The translations under genes and the position numbers were made by a program. 64,000 nucleotides of DNA from Seohaeicola saemankumensis (GTDB lineage: Bacteria > Pseudomonadota > Alphaproteobacteria > Rhodobacterales > Rhodobacteraceae), in assembly GCF_021021435.1 (NCBI RefSeq), contig NZ_JAINWI010000020.1:1-64000 (forward strand). Reading direction: 5' to 3'. This document shows positions 33,735-43,849 of this stretch, piece by piece (the stretch's first letter is position 1; each line of letters opens with the position of its first letter). Below the pieces are notes generated by a model, which saw nothing but the letters and a program-made list of their open reading frames with translations, was not told the origin of the DNA and did no database searches.

Positions 33735-34585
33735 GTGGTCTCACCTGTGATCTGGGCCGCGCGGCCGATTTCGTCGATACTTTTCTGCAAGGCAATCCGG
33801 TCCAGCGCATCCATCGGCAGGGCGACAAATGCCCCGATCCTGCGGCGCAGCGCGTCGAAGGCCACGGCGAAAGCCAGCGCCTGTTCCGCCTCGCTGCCGG
33901 TTTCCTTGACAGGATCGGGGATACCCCAATGCGCACTAAGTGGATGGCCGGGCCATGGCGGGCATTCTTCCGAGGCAGCACGGTCGCAGACGGTAAAAAC
34001 GAAATCCATCTGCGGTGCATCCGCGCCCTCGAATTCCGACAGATCCTTGGATCGCAGATCCGATGTCTCGAAACCGGCACGTGACAGCAGGTCGATGGCG
34101 CGCGGATGCGGCGTGCCGCGCGGGGTGGTGCCAGCCGAAAAGGCGCGGAACCGTCCTTGCCCCATATCGTTCAGCAAAGCCTCGGCAAAGATCGAGCGGG
34201 CTGAATTGCTGGTGCAGATGAACAGCACATTGAACATTCTTGTCTCCTGTCCTTGGGAGGAAGCCATCAGGTGAGCCGGCAACTGGGCGCAGATATCCGG
34301 CCGCCCGCGGCAGCAATCCTCGACAAGAAATGTAACAAGCTGACCCGCGCGCGCCAGATCGACCGAATAGAAAAGCGAGCGCCCCTGCCTGTCGCTGCGG
34401 ATCAATCCCGCACGTTCCAGATCGGACAGATAATGCGACAGCGTGTTCTGCTTAAGGTGCAGGACCTCGGCAATCTCGGTCGGGCGCACGCCTTGCGGCG
34501 CATGGCGCATCAGCAAGCGGAAAACCGACAAACGTCCGGCATGGCCGAGCACGGAAAAGGCAGTGATGGCAAGATTTGTATCCAT
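33731..34585 (-). CDS. ArsR repressor fused to an LMW-phosphatase-type arsenate reductase
   Basis: The 284-residue protein combines an ArsR winged helix (about residues 1-95; [33 protein letters not shown]) and a low-molecular-weight phosphatase-like domain (about 115-260) with CTSNSARS, a C-x5-R P-loop, and DVRSKD-like D loops. The ArsR part keeps Cys at [10 protein letters not shown], a possible arsenite-sensing site. The ArsC-like part may reduce arsenate. The ATG at MDTNLAI is inside a 13-bp inverted repeat; a TTG 30 nt upstream is less likely. The next gene begins in the overlapping ATGA. Confidence 0.88.
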   Translation of the reverse strand: MDTNLAITAFSVLGHAGRLSVFRLLMRHAPQGVRPTEIAEVLHLKQNTLSHYLSDLERAGLIRSDRQGRSLFYSVDLARAGQLVTFLVEDCCRGRPDICAQLPAHLMASSQGQETRMFNVLFICTSNSARSIFAEALLNDMGQGRFRAFSAGTTPRGTPHPRAIDLLSRAGFETSDLRSKDLSEFEGADAPQMDFVFTVCDRAASEECPPWPGHPLSAHWGIPDPVKETGSEAEQALAFAVAFDALRRRIGAFVALPMDALDRIALQKSIDEIGRAAQITGETT

Positions 34586-34612
34586 ATTTCCTAAATACCG
34601 GAAATATGGATA
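34579..34612. promoter_or_regulatory. Candidate ArsR operator overlapping the start codon
   Basis: TATCCATATTTCC (34579-34591) and GGAAATATGGATA (34600-34612) form a perfect 13-bp inverted repeat with an 8-bp spacer. The start codon of the arsR-arsC gene (complement of 34583-34585) lies inside one arm. It would block transcription or initiation when bound, and release on arsenite binding. The Shine-Dalgarno-like AGGA also lies in the other arm. Confidence 0.65.
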
Positions 34613-34635
34613 CAATCAAGACGATTCGTAACCCC

Positions 34636-35682
34636 TTAATAGGGCATGGGATGCGCGCGGTGCAGGCTGTCGATCCTGTCTGCCAGACCGTCGGGCATGA
34701 CCAGTCCCGCGCCCGCCAGAATCTGATCAAGCTGCGAATGTGTGCTGGCACCGAAGATCACCGATGTCATGAAAGGCCGCGAGGCGCACCAGGCCAGCGC
34801 CATATGCACAGGGTCCAGATCGAATTCTGCCGCCAGATCCAGATAGGCCTGCACAGCAACAAAGGCGCGTTCGGTGATCCGCCCGCCCAAATCGGAGGTA
34901 AGACTGCGGCGCGAACCATCGGGGATGGTGTCACCTTGATACTTGCCCGTCAGCAATCCGGCCGCCAGAGGCGAGAATGCCAGCAGCCCCACATCCTCGT
35001 TAGCCGTGACCTCGGCCAGATCGGTATCGAACATCCGGCACATCAGCGAATATTCGTTCTGGATCGAGGCCACGCGCGGCCAGCCCTTTTCCTCGGCGAT
35101 CCGCGCCCATTGGGTTGTGCCCCAAGCGCTTTCATTGGAAAGACCGAAATGGCGGATATTGCCCTTGTCGACCTCGCGTTGGAGCGCCTCCAATGCATCT
35201 TCCATGTGGGCGATGGTGTCTGCACGGTGCTGCGACGACGGATCATAGCCCCAGTTACGCCGGAACATGTAGGAGCCGCGATTGGGCCAGTGGAACTGGT
35301 AAAGGTCGATCACATCGGTCTTGAGCCGCTTGAGCGAGCCTTCGATCGCGGCCGGAATCGTGGCCGAACTGATCGGCGCGCCTTCCCGCGCATGGGCCAT
35401 CCCCGCGCCGCTATGCTTGGTGGCAAGAATATAGTCGTCGCGCCGCGACGGGTTCGCCGCTTGCCAGTGGCCGATCACCTCTTCGGTGAGGCCGATGGTG
35501 TCCTTGGCAATGGGGTTCACGGGATACATTTCCGCCGTGTCGATGAAATTGATCCCGTGATCCAGCGCGGTCTCGATCTGGCGATGGGCGTCCGTCTGCG
35601 GCGTCTGGGTGCCCCATGTCATTGTACCAAGGCACAATTCGCTGACCATCAGGCCGGTGCGGCCAAGCGGGTTCATTTTCAT
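34636..35682 (-). CDS. Aldo/keto reductase (Tas-like, NADP(H)-dependent)
   Basis: The 348-residue TIM-barrel enzyme has the AKR tetrad: Asp and Tyr in FIDTAEMYPVN, Lys in ATKHSG and His in LYQFHWPNRG. The NADP site FGASTHSQLDQ is near the C-terminus. Tas-like features such as SELCLGTMTWGTQT at the N-terminus and NEYSLMCRMFDTDL support this family. It would reduce a carbonyl, or act in sugar metabolism; the substrate is unknown. It lies 51 nt upstream of the ars operon on the same strand, but the operator and start between them suggest separate transcription. Confidence 0.88.
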   Translation of the reverse strand: MKMNPLGRTGLMVSELCLGTMTWGTQTPQTDAHRQIETALDHGINFIDTAEMYPVNPIAKDTIGLTEEVIGHWQAANPSRRDDYILATKHSGAGMAHAREGAPISSATIPAAIEGSLKRLKTDVIDLYQFHWPNRGSYMFRRNWGYDPSSQHRADTIAHMEDALEALQREVDKGNIRHFGLSNESAWGTTQWARIAEEKGWPRVASIQNEYSLMCRMFDTDLAEVTANEDVGLLAFSPLAAGLLTGKYQGDTIPDGSRRSLTSDLGGRITERAFVAVQAYLDLAAEFDLDPVHMALAWCASRPFMTSVIFGASTHSQLDQILAGAGLVMPDGLADRIDSLHRAHPMPY

Positions 35683-35756
35683 TTCTGTGTCTCCTGCGCG
35701 GGTTTGTCGCGGCGGACCCTAGCGCTTTTTCCGGCAGGGTCACCCCTGAAACGGGC

Positions 35757-35785
35757 TTTGGAACAAATAGAGAACATGCTAAAAT
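35757..35785 (+). promoter_or_regulatory. SOS (LexA) box and promoter for the ImuA-like gene
   Basis: GAAC at 35761-35764, seven bases, and GAAC at 35772-35775 match the alphaproteobacterial LexA site (GTTC-N7-GTTC) read on the other strand. It overlaps a TTGGAA -35 (35758-35763) and precedes a TAAAAT -10 (35780-35785) with 16 nt between. Transcription would begin near the ATG at 35792, giving a leaderless mRNA. Confidence 0.7.
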
Positions 35786-35791
35786 GCGAGC

Positions 35792-36427
35792 ATGACGATT
35801 CCCGTGAGCCCCGCCCTGCTGACCCGCGCCCCGCATCGCAACCGCCCCGCTTTGCTGCTGGAGGATGATATCCGCCTGACGCTGGCCCGCTTGCACGAAG
35901 GATGCGGCCCCGCAAGGCGCAGCTTTGCCATCTGGCTGGCCGGTCATGTGCAGCGCAAAAGCCATGGTCCGGTGATCTGGATCGCGCCGCGCTACCTGCC
36001 CGACCGACCCAATCCCGACGGGATGGTGGGGCTGGCGCGCCCCGAGGGGTTCATCCACCTGACCCCGCAACGCCCCGAGGATCTGCTATGGTGCATGGAA
36101 GAGGCGCTCCGCAGCGGGGCCGCCCCGCTGGTGGTGGCCGACCTGCCCGCGCCGCCTGCCCTGACACCGGTGCGGCGGCTGCATCTGGCTGCCGAAACCG
36201 GCGCGTCCGAGGGCACATGCGCGCCTCTTGGCCTGATCCTGACACCGGACGGGGGCGGCGCGCCCGGCGTGGAAACCCGCTGGCATATGACCCCCGCCCA
36301 TAGCGCGACGCAGCAAGGCTGGACCCTGCGCCGGCTGCGCGCCCGTCAGGACCCGCCGAAGGACTGGCATCTGACGGGGCCAGACCAGGCCGCAACCGGC
36401 ACCATCCGGATACAACCGGCAAGATAA
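35792..36427 (+). CDS. ImuA-like SOS-response protein
   Basis: The 211-residue protein resembles ImuA, a RecA/SulA-like protein of the alphaproteobacterial damage-tolerance cassette. The visible features are an N-terminal ARLHEGCGPARRSFAIWLAG, a beta-strand core WIAPRYLPDRPNPDG, MEEALRSGAAPLVVADLP, and RRLHLAAETGAS with a C-terminal LGLILTPDGGG. A SOS box lies directly upstream. The usual partners imuB and dnaE2 are not in the window; the next gene is an MFS transporter. So this copy is separated from the mutasome genes, or they lie elsewhere. No clear ribosome binding site is seen, in agreement with a leaderless transcript. Confidence 0.75.
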   Translation: MTIPVSPALLTRAPHRNRPALLLEDDIRLTLARLHEGCGPARRSFAIWLAGHVQRKSHGPVIWIAPRYLPDRPNPDGMVGLARPEGFIHLTPQRPEDLLWCMEEALRSGAAPLVVADLPAPPALTPVRRLHLAAETGASEGTCAPLGLILTPDGGGAPGVETRWHMTPAHSATQQGWTLRRLRARQDPPKDWHLTGPDQAATGTIRIQPAR

Positions 36428-36532
36428 GTACTTGAAGCAAGATGAAACAGCGGCGCGCGTAAGACGCTGCCAAAGCTACAAAAACCGCCATGCCCCCTTG
36501 CCATCCCCTGCCGGATGGGCAGGACTGTCCCT

Positions 36533-37762
36533 ATGCGCATGATGATCTCTTTCGCGGCCCTCTTTCTGTCGGTCATCCTGCTCCAGCTCTCGACCGGGGG
36601 TGTGGGGCCGCTGGATGCGCTGTCGGGGCTGACACTGGACTTCTCCAATGCCCAGATCGGCCTGCTGGGTTCGGCGCATTTCTTCGGGTTTTTCATCGGC
36701 TGCTGGTGGGCCCCGCGCCTGATGGGCACCATCGGCCATTCGCGCGCCTTTGCGGCGTTCACGGCGGCGGGCGCCATCGGCCTTCTGGCGCATATGCTGG
36801 TGATCGACGCCTATGCCTGGGCTTTGATGCGCGTCGCCTCGGGCCTGTGCGTGGCGGGATGCTATACGGTCATCGAGGCATGGTTGCAGGCCAAGCTGAC
36901 CAACGAGACACGGGGCCGCGCGATGGGCAGCTACCGTGTGGTGGATATGGGCGCCTCATTGGTCGCGCAGATGCTGATCTCGGTGTTGGAGCCTGCCTCT
37001 TACGTGTCCTACAACCTGCTGGCGCTGCTGTGCTGCGCCGCGCTGCTGCCGATCACGCTGACGCGCACAGCCGAACCCGAAACACCGGGCGCGCTGCGGC
37101 TGCGCCCGATGCTGGCGGTGACACGCTCGCCGCTGGCGGCGGCCGGGGTCGTTGTCGCGGCGCTGTCCAGCGCCTCATTCCGCATGGTCGGGCCAGTTTA
37201 CGGGCAAGGCGTGGGGCTGGCGGTCGACCAGATCGCATGGTTTCTGGCGGCTTTCGTCGCAGGCGGGGCGCTTGCACAATATCCCGTTGGCTGGCTGGCC
37301 GACAAATACGACCGCCGCTGGGTGCTGATCTGGCTCTCCATCGCGTCAATCGCCAGTTCCGCGCTCACAGCCCTTACCGGCGATCTGGGCACGGCGGGCG
37401 TGCTGCTGACGGCAACCCTGTTCGGAGCCACGACATTCCCGATCTATTCGGTGGCCGCCGCCCATGCCCATGATTTCGCGGAATCCTCGGAACGGGTCGA
37501 ACTTTCGGCGGCCCTGATGTTTTTTTTCGCACTCGGCGCCATTGCAGCCCCCTTGCTGGCCTCGACATTGATCGAGGTTTACGGCCCCTCGGCGATGTTC
37601 GTGATGATCGGCGTTGGTCACGGCGCGCTGGTGATCTTCGGCCTGATCCGGATGCGGATGCGCCCGCGGGCAACGCGCCGCACACGCTATGTCTGGGCGC
37701 CACGCACCTCTTTCCTGATCGGACGCCTGACGGGACGCACCCGCGAGGATGACGACGCGTGA
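36533..37762 (+). CDS. MFS transporter (YcaD-like)
   Basis: The 409-residue protein has about 12 membrane spans and the conserved loop [17 protein letters not shown] between spans 8 and 9, plus [20 protein letters not shown] in the first half. It is similar to YcaD/MFS permeases of unknown substrate. The ATG for MRMMISFAA, with AGGA 8 nt before, is preferred over one 18 nt upstream. It follows the ImuA-like gene by 105 nt and may or may not be under SOS control. The C-terminal tail is basic and acidic (RRTRYVW...REDDDA). Confidence 0.85.
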   Translation: MRMMISFAALFLSVILLQLSTGGVGPLDALSGLTLDFSNAQIGLLGSAHFFGFFIGCWWAPRLMGTIGHSRAFAAFTAAGAIGLLAHMLVIDAYAWALMRVASGLCVAGCYTVIEAWLQAKLTNETRGRAMGSYRVVDMGASLVAQMLISVLEPASYVSYNLLALLCCAALLPITLTRTAEPETPGALRLRPMLAVTRSPLAAAGVVVAALSSASFRMVGPVYGQGVGLAVDQIAWFLAAFVAGGALAQYPVGWLADKYDRRWVLIWLSIASIASSALTALTGDLGTAGVLLTATLFGATTFPIYSVAAAHAHDFAESSERVELSAALMFFFALGAIAAPLLASTLIEVYGPSAMFVMIGVGHGALVIFGLIRMRMRPRATRRTRYVWAPRTSFLIGRLTGRTREDDDA

Positions 37763-37829
37763 CAGCGCCGCTGGAACACCGCCGCCCCTTGCGCTAAGGA
37801 AGGCGCAAACCGGACAAGGGCAAGACGAC

Positions 37830-39551
37830 ATGGCACGGCACCTGATCACATCCGCGATCCCCTATATCAACGGGATCAAGCATCTGGGCAACCTTGTGGG
37901 CAGCCAGTTGCCCGCCGATCTTTATGCACGCTACCAGCGCGGGCGCGGCAATGAGGTGCTGTTTCTCTGCGCGACAGACGAGCACGGCACCCCCGCCGAA
38001 CTGGCTGCTGCCAAGGCGGGCAAGCCCGTGGCCGAATACTGCGCCGAGATGCACGCCGTGCAGGCCACCATCGCGCGCGGCTTCCGCCTGAGCTTTGACC
38101 ATTTCGGCCGCTCCTCCAGCCCGCAGAACCATGCCCTGACCCAGCATTTCGCAGGGCGGCTGGCCGATGCCGGACTGATCCGCGAAGTCAGTGAAACACA
38201 GGTCTATTCCCCCACTGATGGCCGCTTCCTGCCCGACCGCTACATCGAGGGCACCTGCCCCAATTGCGGCTTTGAATCCGCGCGTGGCGATCAATGCGAC
38301 AATTGCACCAAGCAGCTTGACCCGGTCGACTTGATCAACCCGCGCTCGACCATTTCGGGTGCGACCGATCTGGAGCAGCGCGAGACCAAACACCTTTACC
38401 TGTGCCAAAGCCAGATGCGCCAGCAATTGCAGGACTGGATCGACAGCAAAGCGGATTGGCCGATCCTGACGACCTCCATCGCCAAGAAATGGCTCAACGA
38501 TGGTGACGGGTTGCAAGACCGTGGCATTACCCGCGATCTGGACTGGGGCATTCCCGTGAAACGCGGCGATCAGGACTGGCCGGGGATGGAGGGCAAGGTC
38601 TTCTATGTCTGGTTCGACGCGCCTATCGAATATATCGCCTGCGGCGCCGAATGGGCCGAGGCGCAGGGGCAGGACGCGCAGTCATGGGAACGCTGGTGGC
38701 GCACGGATAAAGGCGCGGACAACGTGACCTATACCCAGTTCATGGGCAAGGATAACGTGCCGTTCCACACCCTGTCCTTCCCCGCCACGATCCTTGGCTC
38801 GGGCGAGCCGTGGAAGCTGGTCGATTACATCAAATCGTTCAACTACCTTAATTATGACGGTGGCCAGTTCAGCACCTCGCGTGGGCGCGGCGTCTTCATG
38901 GATCAGGCGTTGGAGATCCTGCCGGCTGATTACTGGCGCTGGTGGTTGTTGTCACATGCACCGGAATCCTCGGATGCCGAATTCACTTGGGAGAATTTTC
39001 AAACCTCCGTGAACAAGGATCTGGCCGACGTTCTGGGCAATTTCGTCAGCCGCATCACCAAGTTCTGCCGTTCGAAATTCGGCGAGGTGGTGCCCGAAGG
39101 CGGCGAGATTGGTGCGCAGGAGACCGCCCTGATCGACGCGCTGACCACACGCCTGCACGCCTATCAGACCTTCATGGACGACATGGAAGTGCGTAAATCG
39201 GCGCAGGAATTGCGCGCGATCTGGGTGCTGGGCAATGAATATCTGCAATCTGCGGCACCTTGGGTCACCATAAAGGAAGACCCTGAGCGCGCCGCGATGC
39301 AGACACGCCTCGGCCTGAACCTGATCCGGCTTTATGCGGTCCTGTCCACCCCCTTTATCCCCGATGCCAGCGCAGCCATGCTGGCCGGTTTGCAAACGGA
39401 TGACGCGGACTGGCCCGAAGGCGATCTTGGCGCGTGGCTGTCGGCCCTGCCCGCAGGCCATGCTTTCACCGTGCCCGACGTGCTGTTTACCAAGATCACT
39501 GACGAGCAGCGAGAGGATTGGCAAACCCGCTTCGCAGGCATCCGAACCTAG
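37830..39551 (+). CDS. metG: Methionyl-tRNA synthetase
   Basis: The 573-residue enzyme has the class I HIGH element as [12 protein letters not shown], the zinc-binding CPNCG and CDNC knuckle (about residues 147-162), and the KMSKS-equivalent [10 protein letters not shown]. It charges tRNA-Met in the cytoplasm. The variant loop FSTSR is usual for the MetRS type found in many bacteria and archaea, so it is not a defect. There is no C-terminal EMAP dimerisation domain. AAGGG lies upstream of the chosen ATG; the frame remains open 27 codons earlier without family similarity. Confidence 0.95.
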   Translation: MARHLITSAIPYINGIKHLGNLVGSQLPADLYARYQRGRGNEVLFLCATDEHGTPAELAAAKAGKPVAEYCAEMHAVQATIARGFRLSFDHFGRSSSPQNHALTQHFAGRLADAGLIREVSETQVYSPTDGRFLPDRYIEGTCPNCGFESARGDQCDNCTKQLDPVDLINPRSTISGATDLEQRETKHLYLCQSQMRQQLQDWIDSKADWPILTTSIAKKWLNDGDGLQDRGITRDLDWGIPVKRGDQDWPGMEGKVFYVWFDAPIEYIACGAEWAEAQGQDAQSWERWWRTDKGADNVTYTQFMGKDNVPFHTLSFPATILGSGEPWKLVDYIKSFNYLNYDGGQFSTSRGRGVFMDQALEILPADYWRWWLLSHAPESSDAEFTWENFQTSVNKDLADVLGNFVSRITKFCRSKFGEVVPEGGEIGAQETALIDALTTRLHAYQTFMDDMEVRKSAQELRAIWVLGNEYLQSAAPWVTIKEDPERAAMQTRLGLNLIRLYAVLSTPFIPDASAAMLAGLQTDDADWPEGDLGAWLSALPAGHAFTVPDVLFTKITDEQREDWQTRFAGIRT

Positions 39552-39559
39552 CAAAACAA

Positions 39560-39592
39560 GGAGGGCGCACCCGACCAACACGCCCCCCTTTT
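39560..39592 (+). terminator. Terminator after metG
   Basis: GGAGGGCG (39560-39567) pairs with CGCCCCCC (39581-39588; one mismatch) and is followed by TTTT. It lies 8 nt after the metG stop. Confidence 0.7.
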
Positions 39593-39640
39593 CTTCTTGC
39601 CAAAAAATATCTGCAGGGGTCCGGGGCGTGCGCGCCCCGG
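39593..39640 (+). repeat. Intergenic element copy B plus a perfect hairpin
   Basis: CTTCTTGCCAAAAAATATC starts at 39593, followed by TGCAGGGG. Then CCGGGGCG (39621-39628) and CGCCCCGG (39633-39640) form an 8-bp hairpin. It lies between the convergent metG and RND genes. Read toward the RND gene end, the hairpin is followed by ATATTTTTT, so it could terminate that transcript. Confidence 0.65.
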
Positions 39641-39647
39641 TCTGCCC

Positions 39648-42600
39648 TCACGTCTTGAACACGCGGTAAATGGCAGGGATCACCAGCACGGTCAGCAGTG
39701 TCGATGTGAACAGACCAAACAGCAGTGACAACGCCAGCCCCTGAAAGATCGGATCGGCCAGAATGACCGTGGCCCCGAACATCGCGGCCAAAGCCGTCAG
39801 CAGGATTGGCTTGAACCGGATCGCGCCCGCCTCCAGCAGGATATCCACCTGGGATTTGCCTGCAGGGTCGGTATGGCGGATGAAATCCACCAATAGGATC
39901 GAGTTGCGCACGATGATTCCCGCCAGTGCGATGAATCCGATCATCGACGTGGCCGAGAATGGCGCCCCCCAGAGCCAATGGCCGAACATGATGCCCAAAA
40001 AGGTCAGCGGCACAGGCGTCAGCACCACAAGCGGCACGCGGAACGAACCGAACTGCGCCACCACAAGCACATAGATACCCAGAAGCGCCACACCAAAGGC
40101 CGCGCCCATGTCGCGGAAGGTCACCCATGTCACCTCCCATTCGCCATCCCACAGGATCGTCGGGCGGCTGTCGTCGATGGGTTGGCCGTTCAGCAGGACA
40201 AGAGGTTTCTCGCCCTCGGCCCAGTCCATCGCCTCCAGCGCCTTGCCTACTTCGACAATGCCATACAAAGGTGCCTCGAAGCGGCCTGCAAGCTCGGCCA
40301 TCACCATCTCGGCGGGGCGACCGTTGCGGCGGAAGACGGGATAGGACATCACCTCTTCCTCGATCCGCAGCACATCGCCCAGTTCCACCACACCGCGCGC
40401 GCCGGGCAGGACATTGGCGGGGATCGGTGTGGACAGGAACCGCTCGTCCATGACACGGTCCGACAGATCGCGGGCCACAGTGATCTGGATCGGGCGGCGG
40501 CCCTCCTCGCGATGCGAATAGCCCACAGCGGTTTCGCCGTTCAGGATACCGATCGTGTCGAAGACATCGCTTTCCTGCACTTGAAAAAACTCCAGATCAT
40601 CGGGCGAGATCACCGCTCGCAAGCGGCGCGGCGGATTGCCGAAACTGTCATCCACATCAACGATGAAATCGACGCTTTCGAAGGCTGTCCGCAGCTTGCG
40701 CGCGGTTTCGCGGCGGGCTTCGGGTGTGGGGCCGTAAACCTCGGCCAGCAGGGTCGCCATCACAGGCGGGCCGGGCGGAGGTTCGACCGTCTTGAGGCTT
40801 GCGCCTTCGGGAAGGTCCAGCGCCTTGAGCCTCTCGCGCAGCTCCAACGCGATTTCGTGGCTGGATCGTGCGCCGTGGCCGACCTCGGACAGGTTGATCT
40901 GAACATCCCCCATCTGCGGCTCGGCCCGCAGGAAATAGTGCCGCACCAGCCCGTTGAAGTTGAAAGGTGCGGCTGTACCGGCATAGGTCTGCACGCTCAG
41001 CACTTCAGGCATCTGCATCGCGATGCGCGCCACAGATTGCGCTACGCCGTCGGTTATCTCGACGGCCGTGCCTTCGGGCATGTCGATGACAACGGCCAGC
41101 TCCTGCTTGTTGTCAAAGGGTAGCAGTTTCACCGTCACATGCTGCGTATAGAGCAAGCCAAGCGAGCCGAATGACAGGGCCGCCGTGACCAGCAGAAAGG
41201 TCAGGCTGCGCGCCTTGGTCGCCAGAACGGGGCGTGCCACACGGGAAAATGTGCGGCCCAGAAAGCCACCATCGCCCGCATCATGGCCATGCATCGGCGC
41301 ATTGCCCGCGATCTTGACCATCAGCCAAGGGGTTACCATCACCGCGATAAAGAACGATATGATCATCGCCGCCGAAGCCACAGCCGGAATCGGGCTCATA
41401 TAAGGCCCCATCAAACCCGAGACAAAAAGCATCGGCAGCAGGGCCGCAACCACTGTCAGGGTGGCGACAATGGTAGGGTTGCCCACCTCGGCCACCGCAT
41501 CAACAGCGCGGGTCACGCGGTCGCGCCCGTCCTTCATGCCCCAGTGGCGGGCGATATTCTCGATCACTACGATAGCATCATCAACAAGAATACCGATGGA
41601 AAAGATCAACGCAAATAGCGAGACGCGGTTCAGTGTATAGCCCATGATCCACGCGCCAAAGAGCGTCAGCAGGATCGTCACCGGAATGACCACCGCGACC
41701 ACGATGCTTTCGCGCCAGCCAATCGCCACCAGCGTCAGCACAATGATCGATAGCGTCGCCAAAAACAGCTTCAGCAGCAGCGTATCGGCCTTTTTTTGTG
41801 CCGTTTCGCCATAGTTCCGCGTGATCTCGACCGCTACGCTATCCGGGATCAATGTTTCTTGAAGCGCGGCGGTGCGGCCAAGAATATCCTCGGCCACCAC
41901 AACTGCGTTCGCACCTGCGCGCTTGGCAAAGGCGAGCGTCACAGCGGGGCTGCGTGTCACGCCACCAACCGCATCGCGTGTCACATGCGCGACGATCCTG
42001 TCGGACATGTCCGGCACAAACTCGATCGTGGCGACATCGCCCACATAGACAGGCCGCGCGTCGCGTGTGGTCAGCAAAAGGCCCGCAATCTCGGACGGGG
42101 CGGTCAGGCTTTGCCCTGCAACAAGGCCGATCTGCTGGCCCGCATCGCGCAGATTGCCCGCGTCCATCGTGCGGTTGGCCGATTGCACCTTGCCTGCAAG
42201 CTGTTGCAGCGTGATGCCATACATCGCCATACGCTCGGGATCGGGGGCGATACGGATCGCCTCGGACGCCTCGCCCACGATATAGCTCAGGCCCACATCC
42301 TCGACGCGGGAGAGATCGGCACGCAATTCGCGGGCCAGCCGCGTGAGATCGTTGGCACTGGCTTCCGCGCCGTCTTTTGCGGTCAGGGTCAGGGTGACGA
42401 TAGCGACATCGTCGATCCCGCGCCCGATGATCAGGGGTTCCGGAACTCCTATCGGAATCCGGTCCATATTGGCTCGCACTTTTTCATGCACCCGCAAAAT
42501 GGCCGCATCGGACGAGGTGCCCACGACGAAGCGTGCCGTGACCATCGCGCCGTCATCCATCGTCTGCGAATAGACATGCTCGACACCATTGATCGCCTTG

Positions 42601-42842
42601 ACGATGGTTTCCATCGGTTCCGACACCAGACGCACCGCATCCTCGGCCTTCAACCCCGGAGCCTGCAACAGGATATTCACCATCGGAACCGAGATTTGCG
42701 GCTCTTCTTCGCGCGGGACAACCATCAGCGCGATGATCCCCATCGCCAATGCCGCCAGCATGATCAGAGGGGTCAGGGGCGAGCGTATAAACCCGCGTGT
42801 CAGGTTCCCCGCAAGACCCAGCGATTGTGGTTTGTCGCTCAT
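39648..42842 (-). CDS. RND efflux pump, inner membrane permease (AcrB/HAE1-like)
   Basis: The 1064-residue protein is a full RND permease with two repeats of six spans and large periplasmic loops. The second half starts after about residue 520. Proton-relay Asp pair is in GILVDDAIVVIENI. The N-terminus has SPLTPLIMLAALAMGIIAL and EEEPQI, typical of hydrophobe pumps in this group. It should export drugs, solvents or metals in a tripartite complex with its adaptor, whose stop overlaps this start (ATGA). No outer-membrane channel gene lies here; the NodT-like gene at 13.9 kb is a possible partner. No metal-specific Met/His signs of CusA are seen. Confidence 0.92.
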   Translation of the reverse strand: MSDKPQSLGLAGNLTRGFIRSPLTPLIMLAALAMGIIALMVVPREEEPQISVPMVNILLQAPGLKAEDAVRLVSEPMETIVKAINGVEHVYSQTMDDGAMVTARFVVGTSSDAAILRVHEKVRANMDRIPIGVPEPLIIGRGIDDVAIVTLTLTAKDGAEASANDLTRLARELRADLSRVEDVGLSYIVGEASEAIRIAPDPERMAMYGITLQQLAGKVQSANRTMDAGNLRDAGQQIGLVAGQSLTAPSEIAGLLLTTRDARPVYVGDVATIEFVPDMSDRIVAHVTRDAVGGVTRSPAVTLAFAKRAGANAVVVAEDILGRTAALQETLIPDSVAVEITRNYGETAQKKADTLLLKLFLATLSIIVLTLVAIGWRESIVVAVVIPVTILLTLFGAWIMGYTLNRVSLFALIFSIGILVDDAIVVIENIARHWGMKDGRDRVTRAVDAVAEVGNPTIVATLTVVAALLPMLFVSGLMGPYMSPIPAVASAAMIISFFIAVMVTPWLMVKIAGNAPMHGHDAGDGGFLGRTFSRVARPVLATKARSLTFLLVTAALSFGSLGLLYTQHVTVKLLPFDNKQELAVVIDMPEGTAVEITDGVAQSVARIAMQMPEVLSVQTYAGTAAPFNFNGLVRHYFLRAEPQMGDVQINLSEVGHGARSSHEIALELRERLKALDLPEGASLKTVEPPPGPPVMATLLAEVYGPTPEARRETARKLRTAFESVDFIVDVDDSFGNPPRRLRAVISPDDLEFFQVQESDVFDTIGILNGETAVGYSHREEGRRPIQITVARDLSDRVMDERFLSTPIPANVLPGARGVVELGDVLRIEEEVMSYPVFRRNGRPAEMVMAELAGRFEAPLYGIVEVGKALEAMDWAEGEKPLVLLNGQPIDDSRPTILWDGEWEVTWVTFRDMGAAFGVALLGIYVLVVAQFGSFRVPLVVLTPVPLTFLGIMFGHWLWGAPFSATSMIGFIALAGIIVRNSILLVDFIRHTDPAGKSQVDILLEAGAIRFKPILLTALAAMFGATVILADPIFQGLALSLLFGLFTSTLLTVLVIPAIYRVFKT

Positions 42843-43804
42843 TTCAGCACCAGCGTTTCGCCGTCCCGCAGGCCCGACAGGACCTCGCGCAGGACAATTC
42901 CCCCGTCCACGTGGCGCTGGCCCAGCATGACCGCGCGTTCACCTTGGTTGGGGCCTTCTACGGTGACAAAATCAAGTCCCGAACGGGTAGTCACGGCGGT
43001 CTCGGGCACCAAAAGCGCCGTACGCAAGCCGACGGCCAAACGCACCAGCACGCGGGCATCGACAAACGCCTCGTCCAGCCCCTCGACCGCGACATCGGCC
43101 ATCACGCGGCCATTGGAAATCTGGGGATAGATCCGCGCCAGACGGCCCTTGGCCCCCTCGCCCGCGCCGTTAATTTCAATCTCGTCGCCTTCGGACAGGC
43201 TGTCTGCATGGCGTTCGGGAATCGCCAGCCGCAAAAAGAAGCCGCCACCGCCTAGTGTCGCCACCGCTTCGCCCGGCAAGACAACAGCGCCCGCAGCCGC
43301 AGGCACTGTCAGCACAAGGCCCGAGATCGGAGCCAGCACATCGCCCTCGTTCGCTTGCTGTTCAACAACAGAGCGTTCCGCGCGGGTGGCCTCGATCTGG
43401 CCGCGTAGCACGTCAACCTGTGTCCGCAGCGCATCCAGCCTTTGCACCGTAGTCACGCCGCGCTGCAAAAGGGCTTCACCACGTTGCAGTTCGCTTTGCG
43501 CGTTCTCAATCTGCGATTGCAGTGATTGCAACTGCGCGTCGACCGAGCGCAGGCGCAGGTCCAGCTTTTCGTCCACGACACGGGCCAGCACCTGCCCCGC
43601 CTCGACACGGTCGCCCTCGACCACCGTGACCGAAACCAGAGTGCCCCCCAGCCGCGCCCTTGCCGGCAGACGTGTCTGTGCCTCGATCTGGCCATAGACC
43701 GCTTTCCAATCCGTGACCTGCTGTGCTGTCACTGTCAGGGATTCGGCGTGAGCCGCCGACGATAAGGCCAAAAGACCAATCAGAGCAAGAACTTGCGCTT
43801 TCAT
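42839..43804 (-). CDS. RND efflux periplasmic adaptor (HlyD/AcrA family)
   Basis: The 321-residue adaptor starts with a Sec-type signal (MKAQVLALIGLLALSSAAHA). A lipoyl-like half (TLVSVTVVEGDRVEAGQVLARV), coiled coil of helices (about 85-150), the second lipoyl half (VLAPISGLVLTVPAAAGAVVLPGE) and a beta barrel follow. GGAGG lies 6 nt before the chosen ATG; longer starts lack that. It bridges the RND permease with an outer-membrane channel. It is the first gene of the operon and overlaps the permease start by 4 nt. Confidence 0.9.
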   Translation of the reverse strand: MKAQVLALIGLLALSSAAHAESLTVTAQQVTDWKAVYGQIEAQTRLPARARLGGTLVSVTVVEGDRVEAGQVLARVVDEKLDLRLRSVDAQLQSLQSQIENAQSELQRGEALLQRGVTTVQRLDALRTQVDVLRGQIEATRAERSVVEQQANEGDVLAPISGLVLTVPAAAGAVVLPGEAVATLGGGGFFLRLAIPERHADSLSEGDEIEINGAGEGAKGRLARIYPQISNGRVMADVAVEGLDEAFVDARVLVRLAVGLRTALLVPETAVTTRSGLDFVTVEGPNQGERAVMLGQRHVDGGIVLREVLSGLRDGETLVLK

Positions 43805-43849
43805 TTGCGCCTCCATGAAGACAGGATGACCCGCATCTGGATCATTTTC

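Noticed and set aside
37830-39551. Possible loss of the KMSKS motif in MetRS
   Set aside because: FSTSR is the normal variant in this MetRS type, so the enzyme is expected to be active.
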